DNA from: Galerina marginata
Lineage: Eukaryota > Basidiomycota > Agaricomycetes > Agaricales > Galerinaceae
Length of the DNA stretch: 64,000 nt
Direction: 5' to 3'
Assembly: GCA_023014335.1 (NCBI GenBank)
Contig: JAECYW010000013.1
Coordinates: 62,001 to 126,000, forward strand
In this document: positions 22,740-33,900 of the stretch, piece after piece
Position numbering within the stretch: position 1 is the first letter of the stretch
Layout: every line of letters begins with the position of its first letter
Translations under genes and position numbers: made by a program
Notes under the pieces: model-generated
What the model was told of the DNA's origin: nothing
Seen by the model: only the letters and a program-made list of their open reading frames with translations
Database searches by the model: none

Positions 22740-23215
22740 TCTAAGTCCAATATTGGTATGAGGAACAGGTAAAAACCGAAAATTCAGGGCTGGCCGAAGG
22801 GCCGTCCCTTCATCTCCCCCCAACTTAGATGTTGACTGTCCCCAGTCAACTCTATTTGCATAGGATCCGCACTCCTGTCCGTCAAGCTCGCGTCCATCAT
22901 TGTTGTTCGGGAGCGCAGTGGGAAAATGTTTGCCTGGTGACGCGCGACTGCTGCGGTCCTCTGACGAACCTCCGTGCAGGGACATCCGTTTTCGGAAATG
23001 TTTCCCTGAACTGTCAAACATAGACTTTCAATGGGCGCTTCCGTTTCTCCCGAAGCATGAGAAAACCATTTTATCTTGGGGACGCGCCCCTTCCTCTAAT
23101 TTCTTCGAGGTTTCTGGCGCACATCACCGAGACGCGGATCTTGGGGTATTTAAACCGCGCCTCTTTCGCCTTCACCTTCCTCATTCCTCATCTTTCCCTC
23201 TCCGCGTCGACTACT
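22740..23215 (+). promoter_or_regulatory. Promoter region of the zinc-cluster-like gene
   Basis: About 75 bp before the ATG at 23216 lies a TATA-like GGTATTTAAACC (about 23146). Further up at about 22815 is CCCCCCAACTTAGATGTTGA followed by ACTGTCCCCAGT. A very similar block occurs at 59355 ahead of another gene with its own TATATAAG. This indicates a shared upstream module. Confidence 0.55.
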
Positions 23216-25214
23216 ATGGAAGGCACTCTCGAGTTTACTGACCAAGTCATCGTCCCACCCCGCGTCGAGGCCGCCTGCGTCGCCATCTGGAAAGCATTCC
23301 GGCCACTACTCGAGTCCGTCATGGCGGTTCCACAATCGTTACTGGGGCGCGGGGCCGCGCTCGAAGCTTTGACGGAGCAGCACGGAAACTTGGTACGTCT
23401 TCTCTGCTTTCCGAGTCTGCGTTTTATCTGACTTTGCGTGATCTTTTGCTATGGTTTTACTAGACTTTCCTTGGTCAGGTTTATAACCCCCAAGACACAG
23501 TCGAGCCCTTCAACGTCCGCCGCCTCCGCAACTGGACCTACTATCTCGTTGCCCGTCTACCTCGTGCTCAACGCGGCCTCTTCATGTCTCTGCTGCCTAG
23601 CTGCCATCCAGCCCTCTTTTCTCCGGACGCGGTAGGCTTTCTCCTTCTCTTTCTATCTTAAATCCTTTGACTGACTTTTATCTTTTTAGAGTGACTTATA
23701 TCCCATGGAGCTCGTCGAATTTGACGCGCTGTATGATTGCCATCCGACCATACGCGAACCCTCGCCTCTTCCTATGGACCCGGCTGAATCGACGAGTGCT
23801 CCACAGTCGGTCGACTCCCATCCGAACGAGGGGTCCGAGTCCGAAGAAATTCCCCGGTCATCTAAGCGACCCAGGATTGGTCCACCCAGCCCTTCTCTAG
23901 AGTTGAATAGTAAGTCCCTCTATTTCTCTCTCTCTCATTTGTTCAGATCGTTAACTTCCTTCGGATTTAGGCATGACGCTTATCACCCCCAATGTCCGCT
24001 CGACCCGCGCTGCTCGTAACGCGGCCCTTGCTGCTGCTGTTCCGGTCCTCGACGACCCTACCGACGCGGATTTTATTCCGCCACTGCCTCAACCCGTGAC
24101 CAAGGACAGGTCCAAGTCGAAGTCGAAGTCAGAGTCGAAGTCGGGCTCAAGGTCCTCTTCTAAATCAAAGAAGGCTGTCGGCACCTCGTCCAAGACGCGT
24201 ACCTCTGCGTCCCCACCGGCTCGTACTATTCAAGAGGCTAGCGTCGTCCGTCATCTTAACCGGCAGGTCGCACTCAACACAAATCCCGGTACCCCGATCA
24301 CAGAGACGCGCCCCGTCAACGTTGAACAGTTGTCCTTTGATGACGTCAAACGCTTGGCCGCGGATCACCGTCAAGTAAGCCTTTTCCTTTCTACTTTAAT
24401 CTTTCTTTCTAAGATTGTTTTATATTTCTCTAGCCCGACTATAGGTGTCAGGCTTGCCGGGACTTAGACCGCAAGAACTGCACCTTCCGCGGGCTTCATC
24501 AGCCGTGTGCGCCGTGCTTCAAATCCAAGCACACTCGTTGCGACTTCCAGTTGAAGCCACACGACAAGCTCCGCAGTGGCAATCTATCTCATGAAGTCGG
24601 CGCGGCTTCTTTGGCCCGTATGTTTCTTCTTTTCATCTGTCCTGTTTGTAAAACATTTTGCCTAATCTCTGTTTGTTTTTATAGGTCTTCGAGAGGTCAT
24701 TCGACTCTGCGAGAGGGAAGCTGGGCAGCACGCCCTGCTTATCTCTGCCATCATTATTCACGACGCAAAGATCCACGAGTACCACCTGGAGGGCCGCGAT
24801 ATTATATACGAAATGCTCCGCCGCGACGAGTCTTACAACCTCGAGAAGGTTATCCAGAAGAAGGACGGAGTCTTGGCCGCTCTCTGGAACGCGTTCCGCT
24901 CCGATCCCCTCAACTTCGACCCGATGGACGAGCCCTTGTCGGTCTTCACTGGCAATGCTCCTTTGTCTGACTTCCTTCGCTTTGTCCCGGACTCGGTTTC
25001 TGAGGACATTCTCCATGTCCTCAATCCTTGTATCGCGGAAGGTTCTTCAGAGGACGAAACCGATACCGAGGCTGGGCCTTCTGAGCCCCGTCCGTCTGGT
25101 TCTCGGGTTCGTTATCGGTCTCCTTCTGCCAGCGTTAGCCGTTTTGTGGACATCGAGGCCGAGGAGGCTAGTTCGGGCGAAGAAAGCGACGATATCATGG
25201 ACTTTGACGAGTGA
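23216..25214 (+). CDS. Zn2Cys6-like cluster protein with RS-like tract, intact
   Basis: Six exons: 23216-23392, 23479-23631, 23690-23909, 23971-24374, 24434-24617 and 24685-25214. They sum to 1668 nt, exactly 556 codons including the stop, so the model is self-consistent. The domain order is an N-terminal helical part; a conserved-looking exon 2 (VEPFNVRRLRNWTYYLVARL); a Pro/Ser-rich acidic linker; a basic Ser/Lys repeat (DRSKSKSKSESKSGSRSSSK, about residue 200); a cysteine cluster C-x2-C-x7-C-x8-C-x2-C-x6-C (YRCQACRDLDRKNC ... CAPCFKSKHTRC, about residue 320), near the fungal Zn2Cys6 spacing; a long helical region; and an acidic Ser-rich tail ending DDIMDFDE. A DNA-binding regulator or a transposon-derived nuclear protein is possible; I did not recognise the full-length family. 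Gene 60502-60949 shares upstream sequence with it. Confidence 0.8.
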
Positions 25215-25866
25215 TATGCGCCGCGTCTTTCTTGTTAATCTTGTCGCGAATTTCTTTATCATTTGTCATATAGTCTTTTTACTTAGATATTTTTCTGAAG
25301 CTTTTAATATCTTAAGTAGTCATCATGTATCTTATATCAGTTAAAATGCATAAAGCTTCTTGTCTTGTTCTTTCTCTAGTGGTTTCTAAGTTTATCCTGT
25401 TTCCTAAGTCATCCTACACTGCGGGCATTTGCCGATACAATCAACATAAAATCGAAGTTTGTATTTCCGATTTCTTCACGACAAATGCCTCAATAAAATC
25501 GCTGATTGTATTTTGATTATGAGCAAAATGTTTTATCCAATACCTTCTTCTATACAACCACAGCTTAATATCAAAATAAAAGCAAAGCTTGTACCGAAGA
25601 TTAAATTTTTTTAAAAGACAAGAAAACTTCAGCACGGTAATTGTCAGCTATGACCTTAGAAAATCCATGTTATAATTATTAATATCGAAAGTTCACCGTT
25701 AACCCTCAAGAAATTATTATTTTATATGCCACTGTGCCAGAGTTGGAAGTGTCATCGATCATCAATGAAGTCCATAGTAAATTCATCAAGAATTGAAACA
25801 AGCAGATCTGGAGTGAATGTAGAACTTGCATAGATATTCTGGAGCCAAACATTCGTGCTATCTAAT
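25215..25866. other. AT-rich intergenic region with a CACTG-type terminus
   Basis: No gene. At 25408 it holds a CACTGCGGGCATTTGCC motif that matches, in inverted orientation, the motif ending at 59268. Confidence 0.5.
25408..25515 (+). repeat. Terminal inverted repeat-like end, CACTG type
   Basis: Starts CACTGCGGGCATTTGCC and continues with several ATAAAATCG / CGATTT motifs, as in CACTA subterminal regions. It lies about 460 bp beyond the stop codon of the minus-strand transposase (25867) and may be that element's 3' end. The reverse complement of 59268 gives the same 5' sequence with one change. The partner end beyond 29889 was not found. Confidence 0.5.
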
Positions 25867-28800
25867 CTACTTCCTGATAGATTTCCCGCTAAAGGTTCTC
25901 ATTCGCGAAGTCTACATTGAAATCAAGCATAAGCTAAATATAAAATGTCAATGGGAAGAGAGCAGGAAAATAGAGAGAACTGAACTCACCCTATCTACTG
26001 GCATAACATGGATGAGGCCGTCGTACGAGCCGCCTACCATTTCCGTGAGGGCAAAATGGGAAACAAGCTGGGAGATCGAGATGATCTTGAGTTGATGATC
26101 AGTCTTCTTGCAAAGAAAACCTCCAAAGGGCCCGAACTGGCGGTAAGGATCCAACTGACTATCGATCAGTGTAAGCTCTCGTAAATAGAAGAAGATGTCT
26201 TCAGTCGGCAGTCCATTTGGCGCGGGATAGGAGTACCGGAATATTTCATCGACAATGCCTGCCTTATATGATTCAGAAGCCTGGTTCATTTCCTTGAAAA
26301 TAATTGAACTGTTGCGATGAGTGGATGAACCTGAAGTGCCATAGCAAACACCACGGGAAGAAATTTCTTTAAGGAAGCCCGCAGATCGTGGCATGTGGTT
26401 GGCATCCATGTTCAACACCTTGGACAAAAGTGTCTTTTGCACATCAGAGAGCTGCAAGTCGTCCATTCCTGATCGAGGAGTGAATGTTGGTGAGTCTGGG
26501 TCCAAGATGCTAGCCAATCTAAACCCGCGGATATCTTCTGATTGAATACTGTTCATGATGACAGTTAATTCTTGGAGAGATTGTTGTAAATCGCCCTCTT
26601 CAGAAAGTAATGCACGAAGATTAGCGCTGCGAGTTGATGCCCTAAGAAATGTTGATTCAAGCTCGCCTGAAGAAGGACCATAAGTCAAAGATGGACAATG
26701 GCATAGCTCAGTAAATAACTCACCCAGTTTTGAGTTTGTATTGATGCGATGAAAAAAGTTGATATAACGCTCGTAATGAGGGCCGCTGTGAGAATGGTTA
26801 GGACCAAAGAGCCCAAGCATATCACCAATGTGAAGCGCTGCGTGGTGAGTAGGCTTGAGGTTTTGGTCCGGAAACAGTCGTCTTAGGTTCTGGACATATC
26901 TGCCCATGTATTTGTTGTACTCCTGGATCTGAATTTCGGTAGTCACCCGCATATTGGCAATACATACTGCGGCGACAAGGTCCATATAATGAGAAAGTAG
27001 TTCTCTTTTGCGTGGAGTATCATTAGCCCAAAGTCGAATAAGCGTGACAGGAAGGTGAATTGTGCAAATCACTCTCCAGTTGTCGGCACTTAATTTCCCC
27101 CTTTCGGCGGTACCCCAGTTGGGAGGCGCAGGCGTTATCCAGGTAGGAAGCTTTGTACGACTCATATCAGACCAGGCGGCCGTCATGATGTCCTTTCCGA
27201 GGACAGGTCTACTGTGAGACGGCGAGTAATCTGGTAGGTATTGTTGCAGCGTCTCGAATGCCGAAAGATCATCATCAATCTAACGAGAAGGTGGTTAGGA
27301 ATGCGACTCATCAGCAGTAGATGCACAAACTAGATCAATAATCCGGTCGTATAGTACACGTTTGGTGTTTCGTTTGGCTTTGTCGACATCTCCATGTTCA
27401 ATTTCCAGAAGGTCGCATATGTAAATGAAGATAGCTGCTGTCGCTTGCGAGTAAGCTTTTTCGCGAGACTCGTCTTGATTCTCAGTATCAAGAAGGTGAT
27501 ATACAAACACGTGAGACTAGTGTCATTTTGAGGTTGGGATCTGCTGGCAAACTTGGTAGTTGATCACGACGACCAGCTTCAACACCTGTAGGGATTGGAT
27601 TGTTGCCACTGTTCCCAGACATAGGAACGAGTTTAACGTCATCGTACTCTGGTCGTTGTCTCTGAAAGGGAGAAAATTAAGTATTCAGTGTATAAGTGTG
27701 AAAAAAAAAAGACCTTACCCAAGCGACAACGTTTTTTGCTAGGACCCATTTAATTCCTACAACGAGCGTATGACTTGGGGCCAGGATGCCATTATCAACA
27801 CAAATTTTGTAGAGAACTGATCTTGGATGGACGACAAGCTCATCGAGCAAATTTGCGTCATTTCGCCGGATCAGCTGGACACATTTTTCATGAGCTTTCA
27901 AGAGCTCTTTACTAATGGACCGACTTTTGTCTGATGCCTCCGAGAGGCCATCGCCTCCAGGAATACTGACATCAATTTGGAAGACAGACCTGCAGTGATT
28001 TTTGAGATTGTTGAGGTCGAGAGCATGCATGGGGTCTATAACCGTGTACTTGACAATGTTCCAATATGGCAGATCATGTAGAGGCGACCACCTAATGCCA
28101 TATGCATCAAAGATGGCCGTTCGGTGCTGCTCACTTGGAGCATCTCTCCAAAGTTCTGCGATGTGGCGGATGTGTGTAAGGTCCTTCTCTGGCCATTCTG
28201 CACGGTCCAAGACATCAATATCATCAATATCCAGGTCGCAGAAGGTGCAAAAGTTGTGAGCAGTAGCTGCTCCCAGGCCAATGACTTGTCGAGCAGCTGG
28301 CATATTGCACACCAATGGAATAAGCATTGCTTTGAACAGCCTGCCGTATATTTCATTGAAAGTTCGTGAGAACGTAACACCATCATTCCAGAATTCCAGG
28401 AGTTCCGAGACGACCAACTCGACATATGGATATATATCCTCCTTGGAGGGCTTATCGGGTACAACGCCTGCAAGGTACATGTTCTCGGGTAGATAGCGAA
28501 GGTGTTGAGGAAAGTTCAACAACACAAGCCATATTCCTGTCGAAGACACGGTTTGTTTGGCTGTTTTATTGCCGAACGGGTTGAAGCCATCGACTGATAG
28601 GCTGAAAATGAGCCGACCTTCCTTCCCCGGTGCTGGAAAAAATGGTTGTCCAGAAGCATCTGTTAGCCCCTGAAATATTCGAGACCGTAAAATGTCGTCA
28701 ACAGGGGCATTGTCAGGATTGGCGAGGCCGTTGCTGGCAAATGGAGAGTCCAATAAATCTTCTATCCCTTTCCGCGAAATAAGTCGACCGAGCCAGGATT

Positions 28801-29889
28801 TCAAGGTTTGATGTAAATACTTCCTGACTGGAACAAGCTGGATATGGCCACCACCTAAATCACGGCCTTTCCACAATGGGTTCCCACAAACCGGACTCTC
28901 TTGAGTTCGTTGATGGCCACAAGTCAAGGCGAAAGGACTTTCCTCATTGTTGGGATTGTTGCCGGGAAGGAAGGGGTAAAGGAAGTGGCAGGATGTGCAG
29001 ACTATGAATTGGCGTGTAATTGGGTCCAGTTGAAAGTGACTATGACCAGGACGGGGGTCCACTGGCACGGACTCAATCACCGATGGTGAAGCGCCAGCTA
29101 CTCGCAAGAAGCTCCGGAAACCTCCTAGGAGAACCCGAATCGCGCGACGTGGCACAAAATATATACATTCCATAACTAGGGATAACACAGTTGCCACCCT
29201 CATCACTGGTATTTGCCTGCGGAGTCCAGCTGAGTGGAAAAAAATCTCTTCTGAATAGTCAGACTTGGGGTATGTAATTGATTGAGTAACTTGCCTGTAT
29301 TGACGAAAGGTTTGCCGAGTCCACGACTTCCACGTTGCATAGTCCACTGAACCTCTTTTTGACGAGTCAGATGCCCAAGTTCACTGAAAAGGCGGTCCAA
29401 TAAAGCCTTTGCTTGGTCATCCTGCCCATAGCGATCAGAAAGAAGGATGATGAGCTGGCAAATCCGGTTTTCGGTGAATAAAAATTCACGATTGACACGG
29501 TGTTGAGTCAAGGAATGGACGCCATGATTTGGGATGATAATTTCGACCTCTGTAGGCCATCTGAAAACTCCATGATCTTCCGGTTTGTTCCGAAATACCA
29601 AAGGGAGCCTCAGGTCAATGACCAGATCCTTTAAGGTGTCGAGTTCAGCATGGATGCGACTGCTCCAGAGGTCTTCTCCTGGGTTTGCGACTGGGGTGGG
29701 GGCAGGGACAGATGCATTGACCACGAGGCGCTTATCGTCCTGCGTATGATTATCTCGTGTGCCCCGAGAAACAAGTTGCCCATCCCCTTCATATCTCCCA
29801 GTGATTGGATTTAATACAGTGCAGTGTGATTTACATTTGCACCTGACACGTTTGGGTTTGTTAGATTGTCGAGGGATGTTTCTGCGCAT
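25867..29889 (-). CDS. Tnp2-like (CMC) transposase, second family; possibly inactive
   Basis: Minus-strand gene. Exon A is 29889-29295 (MRRNIPRQSNKPKRVRCKC, a short Cys/basic motif). The next intron, 29251-29294, is a GC-AG type with a perfect AG/GCAAGT donor. Exon B is 29250-27719, then an intron to 27662; further exons cover 27661 to about 25948 and a last exon ending RTFSGKSIRK at 25867. The core has VDGFNPFGNKTAKQT, a PDKPSKEDIYPYVELVVSELLEFW helix, CNMPAARQVIGLG, HNFCTFCDL and VIDPMHALDLNNLKNHC, all matching the tnp2 family. A C-terminal domain includes HHAALHIGDMLGLFGP and GELESTF. Oddities: in CNMPAARQ the Asp usual in this motif is Asn, and near 27510 exon C meets the next open frame (VFVYHLLDTENQ) only with a shift. 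The copy is therefore probably decayed. It is distinct from the 4991-8309 transposase. Confidence 0.8.
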
Positions 29890-30042
29890 GAAGACTTGCT
29901 ACAAAGCGGTCTCAAAATCGAAGGCAAATGAGAGCAGAAAAATTTAAAGATGAAATTGCGGGCATGTTATCGATCCATCGTCATCATGTAAATACGTCCG
30001 AATTAAGTCTACTGATCGGCAAGTCAAGACTCCGCGTGGTGA
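29890..30042. other. Short gap between transposase 2 and the split host gene
   Basis: Must contain the transposase promoter and the 3' end of the host gene. No convincing terminal repeat was found here. Confidence 0.35.
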
Positions 30043-30990
30043 TCAACCGCTGGCACTGCTCATCTTTTCCTGAATGGTTCGTTGCACCTTTTGATTCTTC
30101 TTCCAAGTTTCGTGTTTGACATAGGAAGGAGATTGGTCATCACGCAGCGAAAGAAAATATAGACCATGAGTAGGATGAGGGAAGGGATCCCCAGTCACCG
30201 AGAAATAGATCTCAGAAATATCGTCCCAGAGCTTGTCCGCGGTGTATATCCAGACTTGGCTACCATAATAGTTCCCGTTGCAGCTTGGTACCTGATGGAA
30301 GAACAAGTCCCCAGGAACGGGTGGGCTGCGAGCTGGTTTACCAGGGTGGTCAATTTTATTCGGTCCCTGGCTCACGGTCCAGACGAAATGGACTGCTTGG
30401 CCATTTATCTTAAAATCTTTGCCAATTCCACGTTCAAATTTCTTTGGCAATGCGCTACGATGAGATGTGGACGGGGCCGAAGTTGACGCGGATGGCACAG
30501 GAGTTAACATGGACGGGGCCGAAGTTGACGCGGATGGCACAGGAGTTGACGTGGACGGCGCTGAAGTTGATATAGATGGCGCCGCAGTTGACGTGGATGA
30601 CGACGAAGTGGATGCGGATGGGGCCAGCGTCGAGGTGGATTCGGCTGAAGCTATTGGCTCGTGCTACGATTTGAAATGTGTTAGTGAAGTCAACAATCAA
30701 AACAAGATGATATCACCTTAACAGTTGTCAGAGGCGCTGATTCCGTCACGGCCTGCTGTTGCAATTGCGACTCTTGGGCATTTTGTTCCGTCGGTATTTC
30801 AGGTCTTCTCGCTGGCTCCCTTTCGGATGGCACATCAGTCCCAATTGTAGTCGACGGCTGGTGGAGATTCATGACCGCGACATGACCTGTCTCGCGGATC
30901 ACTTCTACATTCGTGTTTTCAGGAGGATAGATAGGACGAGGATGTTGCATTGGAGTGGATCCTGTGGATGCCATGGCTGTAGAAAGAGTG
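30043..30990 (-). pseudogene. 3' half of a host gene split by hairpin-ended copy 3
   Basis: The coding sense is minus. Directly at the element border the frame reads VTLSTAMASTGSTPMQHPRP and runs to TTVK, an intron follows (about 30670-30718, GTGATA to CGTAG), and the last exon starts HEPIASAESTSTLAPSAS and ends KMSSASG at 30043. It contains a Ser/Thr/Pro-rich tract of imperfect 12-residue repeats (PSASTSAPS...). A globular C-terminal part follows: GKDFKINGQAVHFVWTV, PGDLFFHQVPSCNGNYYG, and GLYFLSLRDDQSPSYVKHET. The family was not recognised. The N-terminal half lies at 41057-42340, so a 10 kb element sits in the coding region. Unless spliced out, it destroys the gene. Confidence 0.65.
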
Positions 30991-33900
30991 ACTTGGTCAG
31001 AGGCCATTGCTGCGCATGGCAAAAACAAGTTCTTACTTTTAAGGTGAGTCCGACTATAAATAAAGGTTAAATAAGTAAATAATATGTAGTCCGCTCAAAT
31101 CTGAATGGATTTGGATGATCATATACTCAAAAAAAGCAGAAAAATGAGGCGGTTCTAACGAGCCTAAAACGGCCTGGTCACGTGACCAGGAAGGCCCTGA
31201 TTTTTACGAATTTTTTGATACCAAGATCATAAAAATTGGCCCAGTAATGGCTGAGATACAGAAACCATGCAGGGTCACTGTATGAGTGGGAGAATTTCCA
31301 ACCATTGTGTTAGAAACCATTTCTGCCTGCTATGCAGGCCGGAAAACAAGTTCTTTTACTACGTAAGAACTTGTAACAAGATTAATTATTAGACTACAAT
31401 AAGAACTTGTAATAAGATTAATTCTTACGTCGCTTAGTTTTTATCGGATTGCCTTGAAACAAAGTGTGTAATTATCAGAAAAATCAGGGCTAAAAGATGG
31501 TGTCACATATGTATTGTCACACCTTTATGTGACTTACCAAATGCGGAATATTGTTTGAAATACACTATATTGGGAGATTTAAAGGCATTAAAATAAAATA
31601 AAAATACAGATGATGTTTTTTTTACCTAAGGGATGGTCTGTGCACACATATCACATGACATATCCCTGAGAATATTTTGGTCTAACTTGGTGCCTCAATT
31701 GATTTCAAGGGATTTGCACAAAGTCCTGCTGTGAGTTTGATTATGTAAGCTTCTAGAACATTATTTCCATGTTATTTGGTCATGTTTTGCAATGTTTGGT
31801 GTGCCTTTTATGGGTTATCCAGTCAGTTTAACACTAATTTTCGGATTTTCACCAAGTTGAACTGACTGTTTGCCTGATTTGGACACCATGACATCATTGA
31901 AAAACATATGTAAATATTTGTACATTATTCTAGATTGGTCTGGGCAACACATCTTAGCATATCTAGCCTACTGAAATCTGTTTCAAGTGGAAATTCAGAC
32001 AAATTTGCGCTTTTTGGGTCGTGTGAACAGATCACATGACCTAATCGTCCCTGGATACCCATGCCACATGAAAGCCCTGATTTTTACGAATTTTTTGATA
32101 CCAAGATCATAAAAATTGGCCCAGTAATGGCTGAGATACAGAAACCATGCAGGGTCACTGTATGAGTGGGAGAATTTCCAACCATTGTGTTAGAAACCAT
32201 TTCTGCCTGCTATGCAGGCCGGAAAACAAGTTCTTTTACTACGTAAGAACTTGTAACAAGATTAATTATTAGACTACAATAAGAACTTGTAATAAGATTA
32301 ATTCTTACGTCGCTTAGTTTTTATCGGATTGCCTTGAAACAAAGTGTGTAATTATCAGAAAAATCAGGGCTAAAAGATGGTGTCACATATGTATTGTCAC
32401 ACCTTTATGTGACTTACCAAATGCGGAATATTGTTTGAAATACACTATATTGGGAGATTTAAAGGCATTAAAATAAAATAAAAATACAGATGATGTTTTT
32501 TTTACCTAAGGGATGGTCTGTGCACACATATCACATGACATATCCCTGAGAATATTTTGGTCTAACTTGGTGCCTCAATTGATTTCAAGGGATTTGCACA
32601 AAGTCCTGCTGTGAGTTTGATTATGTAAGCTTCTAGAACATTATTTCCATGTTATTTGGTCATGTTTTGCAATGTTTGGTGTGCCTTTTATGGGTTATCC
32701 AGTCAGTTTAACACTAATTTTCGGATTTTCACCAAGTTGAACTGACTGTTTGCCTGATTTGGACACCATGACATCATTGAAAAACATATGTAAATATTTG
32801 TACATTATTCTAGATTGGTCTGGGCAACACATCTTAGCATATCTAGCCTACTGAAATCTGTTTCAAGTGGAAATTCAGACAAATTTGCGCTTTTTGGGTC
32901 GTGTGAACAGATCACATGACCTAATCGTCCCTGGATACCCATGCCACATGAAAGCCCTGATTTTTACGAATTTTTTGATACCAAGATCATAAAAATTGGC
33001 CCAGTAATGGCTGAGATACAGAAACCATGCAGGGTCACTGTATGAGTGGGAGAATTTCCAACCATTGTGTTAGAAACCATTTCTGCCTGCTATGCAGGCC
33101 GGAAAACAAGTTCTTTTACTACGTAAGAACTTGTAACAAGATTAATTATTAGACTACAATAAGAACTTGTAATAAGATTAATTCTTACGTCGCTTAGTTT
33201 TTATCGGATTGCCTTGAAACAAAGTGTGTAATTATCAGAAAAATCAGGGCTAAAAGATGGTGTCACATATGTATTGTCACACCTTTATGTGACTTACCAA
33301 ATGCGGAATATTGTTTGAAATACACTATATTGGGAGATTTAAAGGCATTAAAATAAAATAAAAATACAGATGATGTTTTTTTTACCTAAGGGATGGTCTG
33401 TGCACACATATCACATGACATATCCCTGAGAATATTTTGGTCTAACTTGGTGCCTCAATTGATTTCAAGGGATTTGCACAAAGTCCTGCTGTGAGTTTGA
33501 TTATGTAAGCTTCTAGAACATTATTTCCATGTTATTTGGTCATGTTTTGCAATGTTTGGTGTGCCTTTTATGGGTTATCCAGTCAGTTTAACACTAATTT
33601 TCGGATTTTCACCAAGTTGAACTGACTGTTTGCCTGATTTGGACACCATGACATCATTGAAAAACATATGTAAATATTTGTACATTATTCTAGATTGGTC
33701 TGGGCAACACATCTTAGCATATCTAGCCTACTGAAATCTGTTTCAAGTGGAAATTCAGACAAATTTGCGCTTTTTGGGTCGTGTGAACAGATCACATGAC
33801 CTAATCGTCCCTGGATACCCATGCCACATGAAAGCCCTGATTTTTACGAATTTTTTGATACCAAGATCATAAAAATTGGCCCAGTAATGGCTGAGATACA

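Noticed and set aside
29923..29937. GGCAAATGAGAGCAG as the missing partner of the CACTG terminus at 25408
   Set aside because: Only a partial match, and it lies 35 bp from the transposase ATG, leaving no room for a promoter.
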